Shown: positions 48,629-58,608 of the stretch, one piece after another | Numbering within the stretch: position 1 is the first letter of the stretch | How the letters are laid out: each line of letters begins with the position of its first letter | Assembly: GCA_913042205.1 (NCBI GenBank) | Contig: CAJWIY010000003.1 | Span: 1-64,000 of the forward strand | DNA from: an uncultured Gammaproteobacteria bacterium | Lineage (GTDB): Bacteria; Pseudomonadota; Gammaproteobacteria; Pseudomonadales; Litorivicinaceae | DNA length: 64,000 nucleotides | Reading direction: 5' to 3' | Notes under the pieces: generated by a model | What the model was told of the DNA's origin: nothing | The model's database searches: none | What the model saw: only the letters and a program-made list of their open reading frames with translations | Made by a program: the position numbers and the translations under genes

Positions 48629-49603
48629 ATGCACGGTCCAGCTGCGCTCCAGCTCACCTTAGACGGACGGTTGAGGCACCTCCTGACGACCGAAGGCCTT
48701 CCAAAATCCCTGATAACCGAGCTCCTTGACACCGCCGAGACTTTTTTGTCTTCGCAAGGGCAGCCAGTTAAAAAAGTGCCCCTGCTCCGCGGAAAAACTG
48801 TTGTTAACTTGTTTTTCGAAAATTCAACACGAACGCGTACAACCTTCGATATTGCTGCACACCGTCTTAGCGCCGACGTTGTCACACTCGATATCCGAAC
48901 GAGCTCCGCATCTAAAGGTGAAACACTCTTCGATACGCTAAAAAATCTGGAGGCCATGCAAGCAGATCTGTTCGTCGTTAGGCACAGCGCTGGCGGCGCC
49001 CCATTCTTTATTGCTGACCGAGTAACGCCCAACATTGCAGTCATCAACGCGGGCGATGGAACCCATGCACACCCCACCCAAGCACTTTTGGATCTCATGA
49101 CGATACGCAAGCATAAGGGTGATCCAGCCCAGCTATCGGTGGCAATCATTGGTGACCTAAAACACTCACGCGTTGCGCGCTCATTAATCCATGGCTTACG
49201 CGGTATGGGCTGTCCAGATATCCGGGCGATAGGACCTGGCACGCTACTCCCAGGTGACCTCGAGCACTTAGCTGTCCGAACCTTTCATCGCATTGAAGAT
49301 GGTTTAAAGGACGTGGATGTTGTGGTCTTGCTTAGACTCCAAAAAGAGCGAATGACTGCCGCATTACTTCCCAGTGAAAGAGAATTCTTCAATCTATATG
49401 GCATGACCGAATCCCGTTTACAGCTCGCCAAGGACAACGCGATTGTCATGCACCCCGGCCCAATCAACCGAGGTGTAGAGATTGCTAACGAGGTGGCCGA
49501 CGGACAACAGGCCGTTATTCTTGATCAAGTCACCAATGGGATCGCTATCCGTATGGCTGTTATGGCGATGACGCTATCGACCCAACAGGATGATCACTCA
49601 TGA
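48629..49603 (+). CDS. pyrB: aspartate carbamoyltransferase catalytic chain
   Basis: Condenses carbamoyl phosphate with aspartate. The carbamoyl phosphate site is [19 protein letters not shown] (about 64-82), followed by [18 protein letters not shown] and [13 protein letters not shown]. 324 residues. The class that pairs with an inactive dihydroorotase-like subunit rather than with PyrI is indicated by the next gene, whose start overlaps the pyrB stop (ATGA). Confidence 0.95.
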   Translation: MHGPAALQLTLDGRLRHLLTTEGLPKSLITELLDTAETFLSSQGQPVKKVPLLRGKTVVNLFFENSTRTRTTFDIAAHRLSADVVTLDIRTSSASKGETLFDTLKNLEAMQADLFVVRHSAGGAPFFIADRVTPNIAVINAGDGTHAHPTQALLDLMTIRKHKGDPAQLSVAIIGDLKHSRVARSLIHGLRGMGCPDIRAIGPGTLLPGDLEHLAVRTFHRIEDGLKDVDVVVLLRLQKERMTAALLPSEREFFNLYGMTESRLQLAKDNAIVMHPGPINRGVEIANEVADGQQAVILDQVTNGIAIRMAVMAMTLSTQQDDHS

Positions 49604-50862
49604 GCGTCATTATTCGCAACATAACGATTATTTCACCCGGAAGCCCTGTGCACGAGAAAACCGATATCGGGATTGCGCAGGGCGTGTTTGTTGATCCACA
49701 GACCCTACCCGGAGGCAAAGAGATCGACGGTCAAAGCTCTTGGCTCATCCCTGGGCTAATCGATTGCCGAGTTAATTTGCGTGAACCAGGGCTCGAACAC
49801 AAAGGTACCATAGCGTCTGAGACTAAGGCCGCAGTCGCAGGCGGAGTGACTTCAGTGGTTGCGACACCGGCAACTGATCCGATCGTCGACTCGCCTGCTG
49901 ATGTCCGGCTTGTTCTTGAGCGGGCCGGCGCATCAGGGCACTGTCGAGTCCTACCAACAGCAATGTTGACCCAGAGCGGAGAAGGTGCCCAGCTTTCAGA
50001 AATGGCCGCTCTAGTGGACGCGGGATGCGTCGCTCTTTCACAAGGAAATCGTCCGTTCCGATCGAGAAAGATTGAGTTCAACGCTCTAAAATACGCACAA
50101 AGCCTTGGTATCCGCGTCATCCTAGATTCGGAATCTCGTGACTTTGCAGGGGGGTGCGCGCATGCAGGACGCATTGGAACCGGGCTCGGATTGTCTCTGA
50201 ATTCGCCACTTTCAGAGACGCTAGGTCTCGGCGCCGATCTTGACTTAGTTGAGGCTACTGGCGTAGCTGCACACTTTTCGCGTATTACCTCGAAAAATTC
50301 GGTCGAACGAATCCGGAAAGCGAAGGCAGAGGGCCTCAACATCACATGCGATGTCACACTCGCGCACCTCGTATATTCGGAAAGTGCGATCGCCAATCTG
50401 GACCCCAACTTTCATCTCGAACGACCGCTCAGGACTGAAGACGATCGACTTGCCCTTATCTCAGGTATCGCCGATGGCACGATTGATCTGATCGTTTCCG
50501 ATCATTCCCCACATGAAACAGGTGCCAAGCTAGCTCCTTTCCCAGAAACAGAGCAGGGGATGAGTATCGCTGAGGGAATCATCCAACTGCTTATGCAACT
50601 GGATAAAAAAAGTGAACTACCGTTTGAGATCTCCCTGACCGCCATGACGGCCCGAGCTGGGCAATTCATCAATCGAGGTGACCTCGGTGCGATTCAATAC
50701 GGAAATAGCGCAGACTGCGTACTGATAAACCCAAACCAAACAACAGAGTTCGATGACTCAAACTGGCTCAGTGCTGGCAGAAATAGTCCTCTAATCGGTG
50801 CGACGTTGCCAGGCCGGATACTCGGAACATGGATCAGCGGAAGGCACATCGCTGGCAGATGA
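49600..50862 (+). CDS. pyrX: non-catalytic dihydroorotase-like subunit PyrC' (PyrX)
   Basis: Amidohydrolase-fold protein of 420 residues. Active dihydroorotases have H-x-H in DxHVHLREPG; here it reads [12 protein letters not shown], so both zinc ligands are lost, as in the Pseudomonas PyrC' subunit that only stabilises the PyrB dodecamer. SDHSPHE remains further on. It is translationally coupled to pyrB, fitting a structural role. A true PyrC must be encoded elsewhere. Confidence 0.9.
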   Translation: MSVIIRNITIISPGSPVHEKTDIGIAQGVFVDPQTLPGGKEIDGQSSWLIPGLIDCRVNLREPGLEHKGTIASETKAAVAGGVTSVVATPATDPIVDSPADVRLVLERAGASGHCRVLPTAMLTQSGEGAQLSEMAALVDAGCVALSQGNRPFRSRKIEFNALKYAQSLGIRVILDSESRDFAGGCAHAGRIGTGLGLSLNSPLSETLGLGADLDLVEATGVAAHFSRITSKNSVERIRKAKAEGLNITCDVTLAHLVYSESAIANLDPNFHLERPLRTEDDRLALISGIADGTIDLIVSDHSPHETGAKLAPFPETEQGMSIAEGIIQLLMQLDKKSELPFEISLTAMTARAGQFINRGDLGAIQYGNSADCVLINPNQTTEFDDSNWLSAGRNSPLIGATLPGRILGTWISGRHIAGR

Positions 50863-51563
50863 TGGATCGCATAACGCAACTCAAACACCACTTGACCGCC
50901 ATCGAACATGCCATTCAAACGGCAGAAGCAAACGCCGGTCGTGAGAAACAATCGGTCAGGCTTCTTGCTGTTTCTAAGACCAAGCCTGCCACCGATATCG
51001 AAGCTCTCTACGCGCTCGGACAAAAATGCTTTGGCGAGAACTACGTCCAAGAGGCCGCCGAAAAAATAAATAAACTCAACGAGCTAGATATCGAATGGCA
51101 CTTCATTGGCCACATACAAAGCAATAAAACGAAACAAATCGCCGCTACATTTGACTGGGTACACACGGTCGATCGAAAAAAAATTGCCAATCGATTGAGT
51201 GAGGCCCGCGATGGCAAACCGCTAAATATTCTGATTCAAGTCAACGTGGACCTTGCCAAAACCAAATCAGGGATCGCCCCCAGTGAGTTGACAGATTTAG
51301 CCAAATTCATCTGGAATCTTCCAAACCTAAAACTTCGGGGCCTGATGTCGATACCAGACCCTGAAAGCGATGACCAACTCAAACAATCACATCACTACCT
51401 CAAAATCCTCTTTGACAACCTCAAACGAGATCATCCCACGCCTGAAATATTTGATACTCTTTCGATGGGTATGACTCACGATGTAGAACTCGCCGTTTCA
51501 GAGGGAAGTACCATGGTCCGGATCGGAACGGCACTCTTCGGAGCTCGAGCTCCCAAGGAGTAA
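50859..51563 (+). CDS. yggS: PLP homeostasis protein YggS
   Basis: PLP-binding single-barrel protein of the PLPBP family, without known enzyme activity, that buffers pyridoxal phosphate. The PLP lysine is in RLLAVSKTKPATDI, with ENYVQEAAEKI, WHFIGHIQSNK and the C-terminal LSMGMTHDVELAVSEGSTMVRIGTALFG. I use the ATG at 50859, overlapping the pyrX stop as ATGA (234 residues). In Pseudomonas pilT and pilU lie just upstream; neither is here. Confidence 0.94.
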   Translation: MMDRITQLKHHLTAIEHAIQTAEANAGREKQSVRLLAVSKTKPATDIEALYALGQKCFGENYVQEAAEKINKLNELDIEWHFIGHIQSNKTKQIAATFDWVHTVDRKKIANRLSEARDGKPLNILIQVNVDLAKTKSGIAPSELTDLAKFIWNLPNLKLRGLMSIPDPESDDQLKQSHHYLKILFDNLKRDHPTPEIFDTLSMGMTHDVELAVSEGSTMVRIGTALFGARAPKE

Positions 51564-51565
51564 TC

Positions 51566-52381
51566 ATGAACCATCAGATTGGATTTATAGGCGGCGGTAA
51601 CATGGCGCAAGCAATCATCACTGGCTTACTCAACAGCGGACGCTCATCCACCGATATTCTAGTCTCAGACCCTAACCCTGTGTGCCGAAACGTCCTGAGC
51701 GCAATGGGTGTATCGTGTTCCAAGCAGAGTGGCCCTGTAATCGCGCAAGCCGATTTAATCGTCCTTGCAGTTAAACCCCAGATTATGGATACCGTGTTGG
51801 CCGAACTTTCCCCTTCTCTTCAGGCGACTCAAATCATCATTTCAATCGCTGCAGGTATCACCATAGGCAGTATCCGCCAGCAGCTAGACAACGCACCCAA
51901 CGCCATCGTCCGAGTGATGCCAAATACACCCGCATTAATTGGCCAAGGAATATCTGCCTTAGCGTCAGATCTTCCGCTTGACGGCACAACGAAAAACGCT
52001 ACGCAGGAAATATTCAACGCATGCGGAAAGGCTCTTTGGGTGGGCAGTGAAGATATGATGGACGCAGTAACTGCTGTCTCTGGTTCTGGACCCGCCTATT
52101 TCTTTTTGATGATCGAAAATCTGATTAACACCGGCGTTCGCCTAGGGCTGGCCCCGGAAGTTGCGCGAGAGCTCGTCGTCCAAACAGCAAAAGGTGCTGC
52201 TGGAATGGTTGAGGTGTCTAATGTTGGACCAGACGAGTTGCGTCAACGGGTAACATCGCCTGGCGGGACAACGGAGGCTGCTCTGGGAGTGTTCGATGAT
52301 GGAGATTTTGCAGACTTAGTGGATCGCGCACTTGTTGCTGCACGCGATCGCGCTGGCGAGCTATCCAAGGACGCCCCTTAA
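51566..52381 (+). CDS. proC: pyrroline-5-carboxylate reductase
   Basis: Last step of proline synthesis. The NAD(P)H site is IGFIGGGNMAQAIITGL, with VLAVKPQIMD, RVMPNTPALIGQGI, the signature AVSGSGPAYFFLMIE and VTSPGGTTEAAL. 271 residues. Two bases after yggS; the yggS-proC-yggT order is common. Confidence 0.96.
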   Translation: MNHQIGFIGGGNMAQAIITGLLNSGRSSTDILVSDPNPVCRNVLSAMGVSCSKQSGPVIAQADLIVLAVKPQIMDTVLAELSPSLQATQIIISIAAGITIGSIRQQLDNAPNAIVRVMPNTPALIGQGISALASDLPLDGTTKNATQEIFNACGKALWVGSEDMMDAVTAVSGSGPAYFFLMIENLINTGVRLGLAPEVARELVVQTAKGAAGMVEVSNVGPDELRQRVTSPGGTTEAALGVFDDGDFADLVDRALVAARDRAGELSKDAP

Positions 52382-52420
52382 AAATTACGTTAGGCTACTT
52401 AACTAGGTAAAGGGAGCACT

Positions 52421-53011
52421 ATGCAAGCAAATCTAATCTTTTATGTTCTGAATACAGCGATATCAGTCATCGTCGCGCTTGTGTGTCTCCGTTTCCTACT
52501 GCAACTCGCGCAGGCAAACTTTTATAACCCAATCTCACAAGGCGTGAACCGATTTACAGCCCCACTTACGGCTCCCTTTAACAGCCTGCCAACCATCGGC
52601 CCATTCAATACCGGAATTTTAGTCAGCGCCATTATTTTACAGGCGCTCGGGGCTGGCACATGTATGTTTTTGTTGGGTGGTGTGCCTGGCATCGGGCAAC
52701 TGATTATTTGGTCAATTCTCTCTGTTTTTGGTGTCATGATTAATCTAGTCTTTTACGCCTTACTCGGGATGATCATTCTTTCCTGGCTTGCGCCAGGAGC
52801 GTCACATCCGGGCGCAGAATTGTTGTACCAGCTGTCAGAACCTTTCCTCTCACCCTTTCGCAGGATCGTGCCAAACCTCGGGGGCTTGGACTTATCACCA
52901 ATCCTGCTATTTGTAGTGATTAATATTTTAGAGGCCATGCTAATCCGCGGCCCCGCACGTTCAATGGGGATGTCCTCCACGGTCGCTCAATTCTTCACTG
53001 GAATCAGTTGA
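52421..53011 (+). CDS. yggT: YggT family membrane protein
   Basis: 196 residues containing two copies of the YGGT module, each a pair of membrane segments with a conserved proline-rich loop ([18 protein letters not shown] and [19 protein letters not shown]). The family has been linked to osmotic tolerance and, in Gram-positives, to division, but its function is not settled. Stop overlaps metX (TGATG). Confidence 0.93.
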   Translation: MQANLIFYVLNTAISVIVALVCLRFLLQLAQANFYNPISQGVNRFTAPLTAPFNSLPTIGPFNTGILVSAIILQALGAGTCMFLLGGVPGIGQLIIWSILSVFGVMINLVFYALLGMIILSWLAPGASHPGAELLYQLSEPFLSPFRRIVPNLGGLDLSPILLFVVINILEAMLIRGPARSMGMSSTVAQFFTGIS

Positions 53012-54144
53012 TGACCAATTCTCTCGGGATCGTTATCCCGGAACTTGTTGCCTTCGAGACCCCTCTCGACCTCGAGCGTGGCGGCACCCTGCCTCGCTAC
53101 GACCTGATGATTGAAACCTACGGGACCTTAGACACCAACAGAAGCAATGCAGTCCTTGTTTGCCATGCCCTTAGCGGTGATCACCATGCCGCTGGCTACC
53201 ATGAAGCTGAATCAAACAAGCCCGGTTGGTGGGATCACTACATTGGACCCGGTAAGTGCATCGACACTGATTTATTCTTCGTGGTAAGTCTCAACAATCT
53301 CGGTGGCTGTTCGGGATCAACTGGACCTCTCTCACTTAACCCCGCCACCGGCAAGGTGTACGGTCCAGATTTTCCGGAGGTCACCGTACTCGATTGGGTG
53401 CATACACAAGCGAGACTCGCAGACCACCTCGGAATCGAGAGATTCGCGGTAATTGTGGGTGGCTCGTTGGGCGGGATGCAAGCTTTGCAGTGGTCAATCA
53501 CTTTTCCTGATCGACTCGCCGCCGCGGCAGTGATAGCCGCGGCGCCTCGCTTAACCGCACAAAACATCGCATTCAATGAGGTCGCTCGTCAGGCAATCAT
53601 GCGTGATCCAAACTTTTTTGATGGAAATTATGCAGATCATAATGTGATACCGGCATCTGGTGTCGGTCTTGCCCGTATGGTTGGGCACATCACATACCTA
53701 TCCGATATTTCAATGGGTAAAAAATTTGGTCGTAGTCTCCCTAGGAAAGATCGAGACGCCGATGGGGTCAATTTCGCTATCGAGCAATATCTGCGCTACC
53801 AAGGAAAACAATTCAGTGGGCGTTTTGACGCTAACACTTATATTCTAATGACCCGAGCATTGGATTATTTTGATCCCACCATCAACGGATTAAAAACATT
53901 ACCAGATATTCTCAAGTCCACCGTCTGTAAATTTTTGGTTCTGTCGTTCACTACGGACTGGCGCTTTTCACCATCTCGCTCAGAAGAAATTGTCGATGCA
54001 CTAATTCAGGCTGATAAGCAAGTCAGCTACGTAAGGTTGGAGTCAGCTCACGGACACGACGCGTTTTTAATTCCAGACGTAACCTACGAACGTGTGTTCA
54101 AAGCGTTTATGAACCGAATCCATCTTGATTTGGGAAAGCCGTAA
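53011..54144 (+). CDS. metX: homoserine O-acyltransferase MetX
   Basis: Alpha/beta hydrolase that activates homoserine for methionine synthesis with acetyl- or succinyl-CoA. The oxyanion part is [12 protein letters not shown], the nucleophile elbow [12 protein letters not shown] (Ser about 147), and the charge relay ends [10 protein letters not shown]. 377 residues from the ATG at 53011. In Pseudomonas-type metX-metW pairs the acyl donor is succinyl-CoA; sequence alone does not settle it here. Confidence 0.94.
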   Translation: MTNSLGIVIPELVAFETPLDLERGGTLPRYDLMIETYGTLDTNRSNAVLVCHALSGDHHAAGYHEAESNKPGWWDHYIGPGKCIDTDLFFVVSLNNLGGCSGSTGPLSLNPATGKVYGPDFPEVTVLDWVHTQARLADHLGIERFAVIVGGSLGGMQALQWSITFPDRLAAAAVIAAAPRLTAQNIAFNEVARQAIMRDPNFFDGNYADHNVIPASGVGLARMVGHITYLSDISMGKKFGRSLPRKDRDADGVNFAIEQYLRYQGKQFSGRFDANTYILMTRALDYFDPTINGLKTLPDILKSTVCKFLVLSFTTDWRFSPSRSEEIVDALIQADKQVSYVRLESAHGHDAFLIPDVTYERVFKAFMNRIHLDLGKP

Positions 54145-54740
54145 TGATCTCGCACTCTCATCAAATACCAAATTGGATTACCAGACATACACGTGTCCTC
54201 GACCTCGGCTGTGGTAACGGGGAACTGCTTGCACAACTAGTGGACAGCCACCAAATCGATGCGCTAGGTCTGGAACTTGACCCGGAAAAAATTGCGACAT
54301 GCCTTGACCGAGGCCTGAGCGTCATCCAACAGGATTTAAACAGTGGTCTGTCAAATTTCAATGATCAACAATTTGATACCGTTATCATGACGCAGACACT
54401 GCAAGCGATCCGTCGGCCAGATTTAGCCTTGTCAGAGATGCTCCGGGTCGGACGAGAGGCGATCGTCACCTTCCCGAACTTTGCTTACATTAGAAATCGG
54501 ATGCAACTCGGGCTCGGGGGTCATATGCCAGTGAATCCGCAACTGCCGAACCCGTGGTACAACACACCGAACATTCACTTATCAACGTTCCATGATTTTG
54601 AGGAATTGTGTCACGCCCTATCGATTCAGATCTCAGATCGAGATACATCGAATCTCTCAGGAAAACGGACTTGGCTTGGAAAAGTTTGGCCCAATCTCTT
54701 TGGCGAAGTTGCATTATATCGACTGACCAAGGAGTCCTGA
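54144..54740 (+). CDS. metW: methionine biosynthesis protein MetW
   Basis: SAM-methyltransferase-fold protein of 198 residues: RVLDLGCGNGELLAQL is the SAM motif, then VIMTQTLQAIRRPDLALSEMLRVGREAIVTFPNF, a MetW hallmark, and PNPWYNTPNIHLST. It is always next to metX and is thought to be needed for its activity. Start overlaps the metX stop (TAATG). Confidence 0.93.
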   Translation: MISHSHQIPNWITRHTRVLDLGCGNGELLAQLVDSHQIDALGLELDPEKIATCLDRGLSVIQQDLNSGLSNFNDQQFDTVIMTQTLQAIRRPDLALSEMLRVGREAIVTFPNFAYIRNRMQLGLGGHMPVNPQLPNPWYNTPNIHLSTFHDFEELCHALSIQISDRDTSNLSGKRTWLGKVWPNLFGEVALYRLTKES

Positions 54741-55175
54741 GTGAAAATCATCATTACGGCCTTACTTTTTTGCTGGTTTCCCTTCGCACAGGCGGCTGAA
54801 ATAGTCAGAGAGCAGGGCTTTGAGGTTCAAGTCCAACCGTTTCCATCAACCTTCCTCACTCAGGAGGTGGCGGGCCTCCATGGATTCGAGCGAAGTCGTC
54901 GCCAGGCGTTAATCAATGTCGTGGTGCTGAACGTTCAGCCAGATGGTCAGGCACGTGGGGCCGTACCCGCCGAGGTCACTGGTTTTTCTAAAAATCTTCT
55001 CGGCCAAACACAAACCCTAAGCTTTAAAGAAGTAGATGAGGGAGAGGGTGCTATTTACTACCTCGCACCCGTAAGAGTGTCCAGCGAAGAAGAGATCCAG
55101 ATAACGCTCGAAGTACTTCCAGAAAATGCTCAAGCGATCGACATCAAATTTAAACACCGAGTCTATGTGGACTAA
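54741..55175 (+). CDS. DUF4426 periplasmic protein
   Basis: 144 residues with a Sec signal peptide (MKIIITALLFCWFPFAQAA) and a small beta-rich domain. The function is unknown. It starts at GTG directly after the metW stop and overlaps rdgB by 11 bases. The same metW-DUF4426-rdgB order occurs in Pseudomonas, so the neighbour supports the family label. Confidence 0.88.
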   Translation: MKIIITALLFCWFPFAQAAEIVREQGFEVQVQPFPSTFLTQEVAGLHGFERSRRQALINVVVLNVQPDGQARGAVPAEVTGFSKNLLGQTQTLSFKEVDEGEGAIYYLAPVRVSSEEEIQITLEVLPENAQAIDIKFKHRVYVD

Positions 55176-55761
55176 TAAAACACTCGTCATAGCGAGTGGT
55201 AACCGCGGAAAATTGAAGGAACTCTCAAACCTTTTTGGCGACTTTGCGATCGAGGTGGTCTCTCAGGCAGAGCTCGGAGTAGCGTCACCCGAAGAAACAG
55301 GGCTCAGTTTTATTGAAAATGCACTCTTGAAGGCTCGTCATGCCTCAGCTGTCACCCATCTCCCCTCTCTAGCGGACGACTCAGGGTTAGTGATCCCAGC
55401 ATTAGATGGCGCCCCTGGCCTGTATTCAGCACGTTACGCCGGTGTGAACGCCTCCGATCAAGATAACGTGAGCTTATTGTTAGAACGTATGAAATACCTC
55501 TCGGGAGATAATCGATTGGGGTGCTATATCTGTGCGCTTGCTCTTATTCGCAATGCATCAGATCCAGATCCTTTGGTGGTCGTGGGTCGGTGGCCAGGTA
55601 AAATTACACGCGCTCCTCGCGGCGATAGCGGTTTTGGTTATGACCCAGTATTTCTTCCCGACAACCTCGACCAAACCGCGGCAGAGATCGACCCACAGGT
55701 TAAAAATCAGCTCAGTCACAGGGGTCAAGCTGTCGCCGAACTGAGGTCCCTCCTGCGTTGA
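55165..55761 (+). CDS. rdgB: XTP/dITP diphosphatase RdgB
   Basis: House-cleaning pyrophosphatase removing inosine and xanthosine triphosphates. TLVIASGNRGKLKELSNLF, LADDSGLVIPALDGAPGLYSARYAG and SFGYDPVF-type block (SGFGYDPVFLPD) are canonical, with LSHRGQAVAEL at the end. I use the ATG at 55165 (198 residues); the track includes 13 residues from inside DUF4426. Confidence 0.95.
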   Translation: MWTNKTLVIASGNRGKLKELSNLFGDFAIEVVSQAELGVASPEETGLSFIENALLKARHASAVTHLPSLADDSGLVIPALDGAPGLYSARYAGVNASDQDNVSLLLERMKYLSGDNRLGCYICALALIRNASDPDPLVVVGRWPGKITRAPRGDSGFGYDPVFLPDNLDQTAAEIDPQVKNQLSHRGQAVAELRSLLR

Positions 55762-56879
55762 GAGATCTACCCCGCGCACTCTACGTCCACATCCCATGGT
55801 GCATCAAGAAGTGTCCGTATTGCGATTTCAATAGCCACGAACAGGCCGATCCTGACTTTGCGGGATACGGACGGGCACTAGTTGACGATTTGGACGCTGA
55901 TCTTGAGCGCTATGGATCAACGCCTTTTGTTTCACTATTCTTTGGTGGGGGCACTCCAAGCCTATTTCCTCCTAAACATCTCGAACCGCTCTTTCACCGA
56001 CTCAATGACCTTAGTTTGATCTCGAGTGGAACTGAAGTTTCGCTTGAATCCAATCCTGGAACTTTAGATTTAGGCCATCTACAGGGGTATCACGATTTAG
56101 GGATCAATCGACTTTCTGTTGGTGTTCAAAGCTTCAACAGGGATGTACTCAAGGCACTCGGTCGCATCCACGACGGAGGCCAAGCAGTCGCCATGATCGA
56201 GCGAGCAAAAGCGATCGGTTTCGAACGCCTCAACGTCGATCTTATGCACGGGACTCCAGATCAGACGCCCGCGATTGCACGTGAAGATCTAAACATCGTC
56301 AGAGATCTAGGGATTAGCCACCTATCTTGGTACCAACTCACAATCGAACCGAACACTAGTTTTTATTCAAAGCCGCCTAAACTTCCAAACGAAGATACCC
56401 TCGAAGCGACCGAAGAAATTGGAAGCACGGTTATTACATCCATGGGGCTTCAGCAGTACGAGGTGTCTGCATTTGCCACACCAGGCGAAGAGGCCAAACA
56501 TAATATGAACTACTGGGAGTTTGGTGATTACTTTGGTATCGGTGCGGGGGCACACGGAAAAATCACAACCAAGCGAGGAGTGGTTCGCACGCGGCGCACC
56601 CGACAGCCATCAAATTATCTGGCACGAACCGATGTCCATGCTGAAGTACACCCACTTTCAGACGGTCATCTAGGTACTGAGTGTTTGATGAATGGCCTCC
56701 GACTCAAATCAGGAATCTCGTACACGTACTTTAAACAAAGGACAGGTCTGGATCCGGTTGAGTTCCGCGCAGCGCATTTGATGGAAGCCGACCGATTGAA
56801 CCTACTAACACCGGAACGATTCCAGACATCAAAACTTGGCTGGCGCCATCTCAATCATATTTTAGAGATGCTTATCTGA
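55758..56879 (+). CDS. hemW: radical SAM haem chaperone HemW
   Basis: HemN-like protein that delivers haem to respiratory enzymes rather than oxidising coproporphyrinogen. The cluster motif CIKKCPYCDFNSH has the three radical SAM cysteines, and the HemW marker HNMNYW occurs near residue 250. The start is TTG at 55758, overlapping the rdgB stop as TTGA; no ATG or GTG is possible before the cluster motif. 373 residues. Tail-to-tail overlap of 18 bases with trmB. Confidence 0.92.
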   Translation: MRDLPRALYVHIPWCIKKCPYCDFNSHEQADPDFAGYGRALVDDLDADLERYGSTPFVSLFFGGGTPSLFPPKHLEPLFHRLNDLSLISSGTEVSLESNPGTLDLGHLQGYHDLGINRLSVGVQSFNRDVLKALGRIHDGGQAVAMIERAKAIGFERLNVDLMHGTPDQTPAIAREDLNIVRDLGISHLSWYQLTIEPNTSFYSKPPKLPNEDTLEATEEIGSTVITSMGLQQYEVSAFATPGEEAKHNMNYWEFGDYFGIGAGAHGKITTKRGVVRTRRTRQPSNYLARTDVHAEVHPLSDGHLGTECLMNGLRLKSGISYTYFKQRTGLDPVEFRAAHLMEADRLNLLTPERFQTSKLGWRHLNHILEMLI

Positions 56880-57566
56880 AGCCTGTCTATGGTATAAAAG
56901 ATCGAAGACAGCGTGCCCTAGACGCTCACCACGAACCTCGAACTTTGTAATAGGACGACGTTCCGGGCGCATCACGAAATCCCCGGCCTCAGACGTGTTA
57001 TACCAAGCAACGTTTTGACTAAACATTTCAACCATCGACTCAGCATAAGGCGCCCAGTCAGTCGCCAAATGACAAAAACCTCCCAAACGCACGCGACGTG
57101 CGAGGAGACTGATAAAGTCTGGTTGAACGATACGTCGTTTGTGATGACGCTTTTTATGCCATGGATCAGGAAAATAGATCTGCACACCCTCAAGTGACTG
57201 GGGGCTGAACCCACCTGACAAAACCTCAACAGCGTCCTCGCAAATCACTCGAAGATTGGTGACGCCAACCTTTTTGGCCTCGTTCATTAAGCGACCCACC
57301 CCGGGTTTATGCACTTCCACACCAATAAAGTCAAAATCGGGTTCGTTAATTGTCTGCCGTAGCAGCGAATCGCCCATACCAAAACCGATTTCAAACACAA
57401 CCGGGGCTTCGCGACCAAATATTGTCCGTAGATTGAGTGGACGATGATTACAAACCAGCCCATACTCATCCCAAAGAGTCTGGTACGCTCTATTTTGTGC
57501 ATCGGTCATCCGGCCCGGGCGGAGAACAAAGCTCCGAATTGTGCGTTTTTTCGTGTCTTCGATCAT
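56862..57566 (-). CDS. trmB: tRNA (guanine-N7)-methyltransferase TrmB
   Basis: Methylates G46 in tRNA variable loops. EIGFGMGDSLLRQ is the SAM motif, YFPDPWHKKRHHKRRIVQPDF the catalytic region, and TKFEVRGERLGHAVFDLLY the C-terminal signature. 234 residues. An 8-base duplication at its start (ATGATCGA twice) creates an extra ATG whose reading stops after three codons, between the thiG stop and the trmB ATG. Confidence 0.95.
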   Translation of the reverse strand: MIEDTKKRTIRSFVLRPGRMTDAQNRAYQTLWDEYGLVCNHRPLNLRTIFGREAPVVFEIGFGMGDSLLRQTINEPDFDFIGVEVHKPGVGRLMNEAKKVGVTNLRVICEDAVEVLSGGFSPQSLEGVQIYFPDPWHKKRHHKRRIVQPDFISLLARRVRLGGFCHLATDWAPYAESMVEMFSQNVAWYNTSEAGDFVMRPERRPITKFEVRGERLGHAVFDLLYHRQASDKHL

Positions 57567-57570
57567 TCGA

Positions 57571-58350
57571 TCATTCGATCAAACCAGTCTCTGGACTTGA
57601 GGCGTCGGCATAGCGCTTTCTCGGCATCCGTCCAGCCTCGTAAGCTAGACGTCCACTTTCGATAGCAAGACGCATCGCTCGCGCCATCTTAACCGGATCG
57701 CTTGCTTCAGCGATTGCGGTATTCATCAAAACACCGTCGCAACCAAGCTCCATAGCAACGGTCGCATCAGATGCTGTACCTACACCAGCATCGACGATGA
57801 CGGGAACTTTCAAGCTATCGAGGATCTCACGGATATTGTAGGTGTTTTGAAGACCAAGTCCTGATCCTATAGGCGCTCCAAGCGGCATGACGGCGACACA
57901 GCCAATAGCTTCGAGCTCGATCGCGATCAGTGGATCATCAGACGTATACACCATCACCTCAAAACGATCTTCCACCAGCGTGCGCGCCGCGCTTAATGTC
58001 TCGACTACATTAGGGTAAAGTGTCCGAGACTTTGAAATGACCTCAAGTTTTACAAGGTTATGGCCATCCAACAGTTCGCGTGCAAGCCGACAGGTTCGCA
58101 CGGCATCATCAGCCGTGTGGCACCCTGCAGTATTCGGTAGTAGCGTGTAATGATCAGGAGAGATCACATCCAGTAGATGCGGTTCATTTGGATTCTGACC
58201 CAAATTGGTCCTGCGCACAGCCATTGTAACCACGTCAGCACCACTTGCCTTAATCGCACGGCCCGTCTCATCCAAATCACGGTATTTCCCAGTGCCCACA
58301 AGCAATCTAGATTTGAGCGTGTACGAGCCTACCTGAATTGCGTCTGTCAC
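57571..58350 (-). CDS. thiG: thiazole synthase ThiG
   Basis: TIM-barrel enzyme forming the thiazole of thiamine from deoxyxylulose phosphate, dehydroglycine and ThiS thiocarboxylate. [55 protein letters not shown] and [29 protein letters not shown] are conserved. 259 residues from a GTG right after the thiS stop. The thiS-thiG-trmB order is found in Pseudomonas. Confidence 0.96.
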   Translation of the reverse strand: MTDAIQVGSYTLKSRLLVGTGKYRDLDETGRAIKASGADVVTMAVRRTNLGQNPNEPHLLDVISPDHYTLLPNTAGCHTADDAVRTCRLARELLDGHNLVKLEVISKSRTLYPNVVETLSAARTLVEDRFEVMVYTSDDPLIAIELEAIGCVAVMPLGAPIGSGLGLQNTYNIREILDSLKVPVIVDAGVGTASDATVAMELGCDGVLMNTAIAEASDPVKMARAMRLAIESGRLAYEAGRMPRKRYADASSPETGLIE

Positions 58351-58548
58351 TTAACCCCCCCCGATCGCGTGTACGATCTCAAGAACGTCACCTTCCACTA
58401 GCATGACACTAGAGAATTGCGATTTCGGCACAATCTCGCCATTGAGCTCAACCGCGATCCGATGCCCAAGCAGTAATCTAGAATTCAAGTAGCTATCGAG
58501 GCTTTGAGCCTCAATCTCCTCATTCTGACCGTTCACCGATACTTGCAT
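58351..58548 (-). CDS. thiS: sulfur carrier protein ThiS
   Basis: Ubiquitin-like sulfur carrier, 65 residues from the ATG at 58548 with AAAGGG seven bases upstream. It ends in IGGG, giving the C-terminal Gly-Gly that is thiocarboxylated. The track ORF begins 15 residues earlier inside the rpoH terminator, which is unlikely. Only about 16 bases separate it from that terminator. Confidence 0.92.
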   Translation of the reverse strand: MQVSVNGQNEEIEAQSLDSYLNSRLLLGHRIAVELNGEIVPKSQFSSVMLVEGDVLEIVHAIGGG

Positions 58549-58564
58549 ACGTATTCCCTTTAAC

Positions 58565-58590
58565 AAAAAAGGCCGCATCAGCGGCCCTTT
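58565..58590 (-). terminator. intrinsic terminator after rpoH
   Basis: On the minus strand GGGCCGC-TGAT-GCGGCC is followed by TTTTTTG, a classic strong terminator 18 bases after the rpoH stop. An A-run on the other side means it may also work on the plus strand. Confidence 0.85.
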
Positions 58591-58608
58591 CAAAAGAATA
58601 GCTGTAGC

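Noticed and set aside
48598-49242. 214-residue minus-strand ORF within pyrB
   Set aside because: Antisense shadow; pyrB motifs are intact on the plus strand.
49731-50408. 225-residue minus-strand ORF within pyrX
   Set aside because: Composition of a shadow frame (Arg/Ser/Pro-rich) and no domain.
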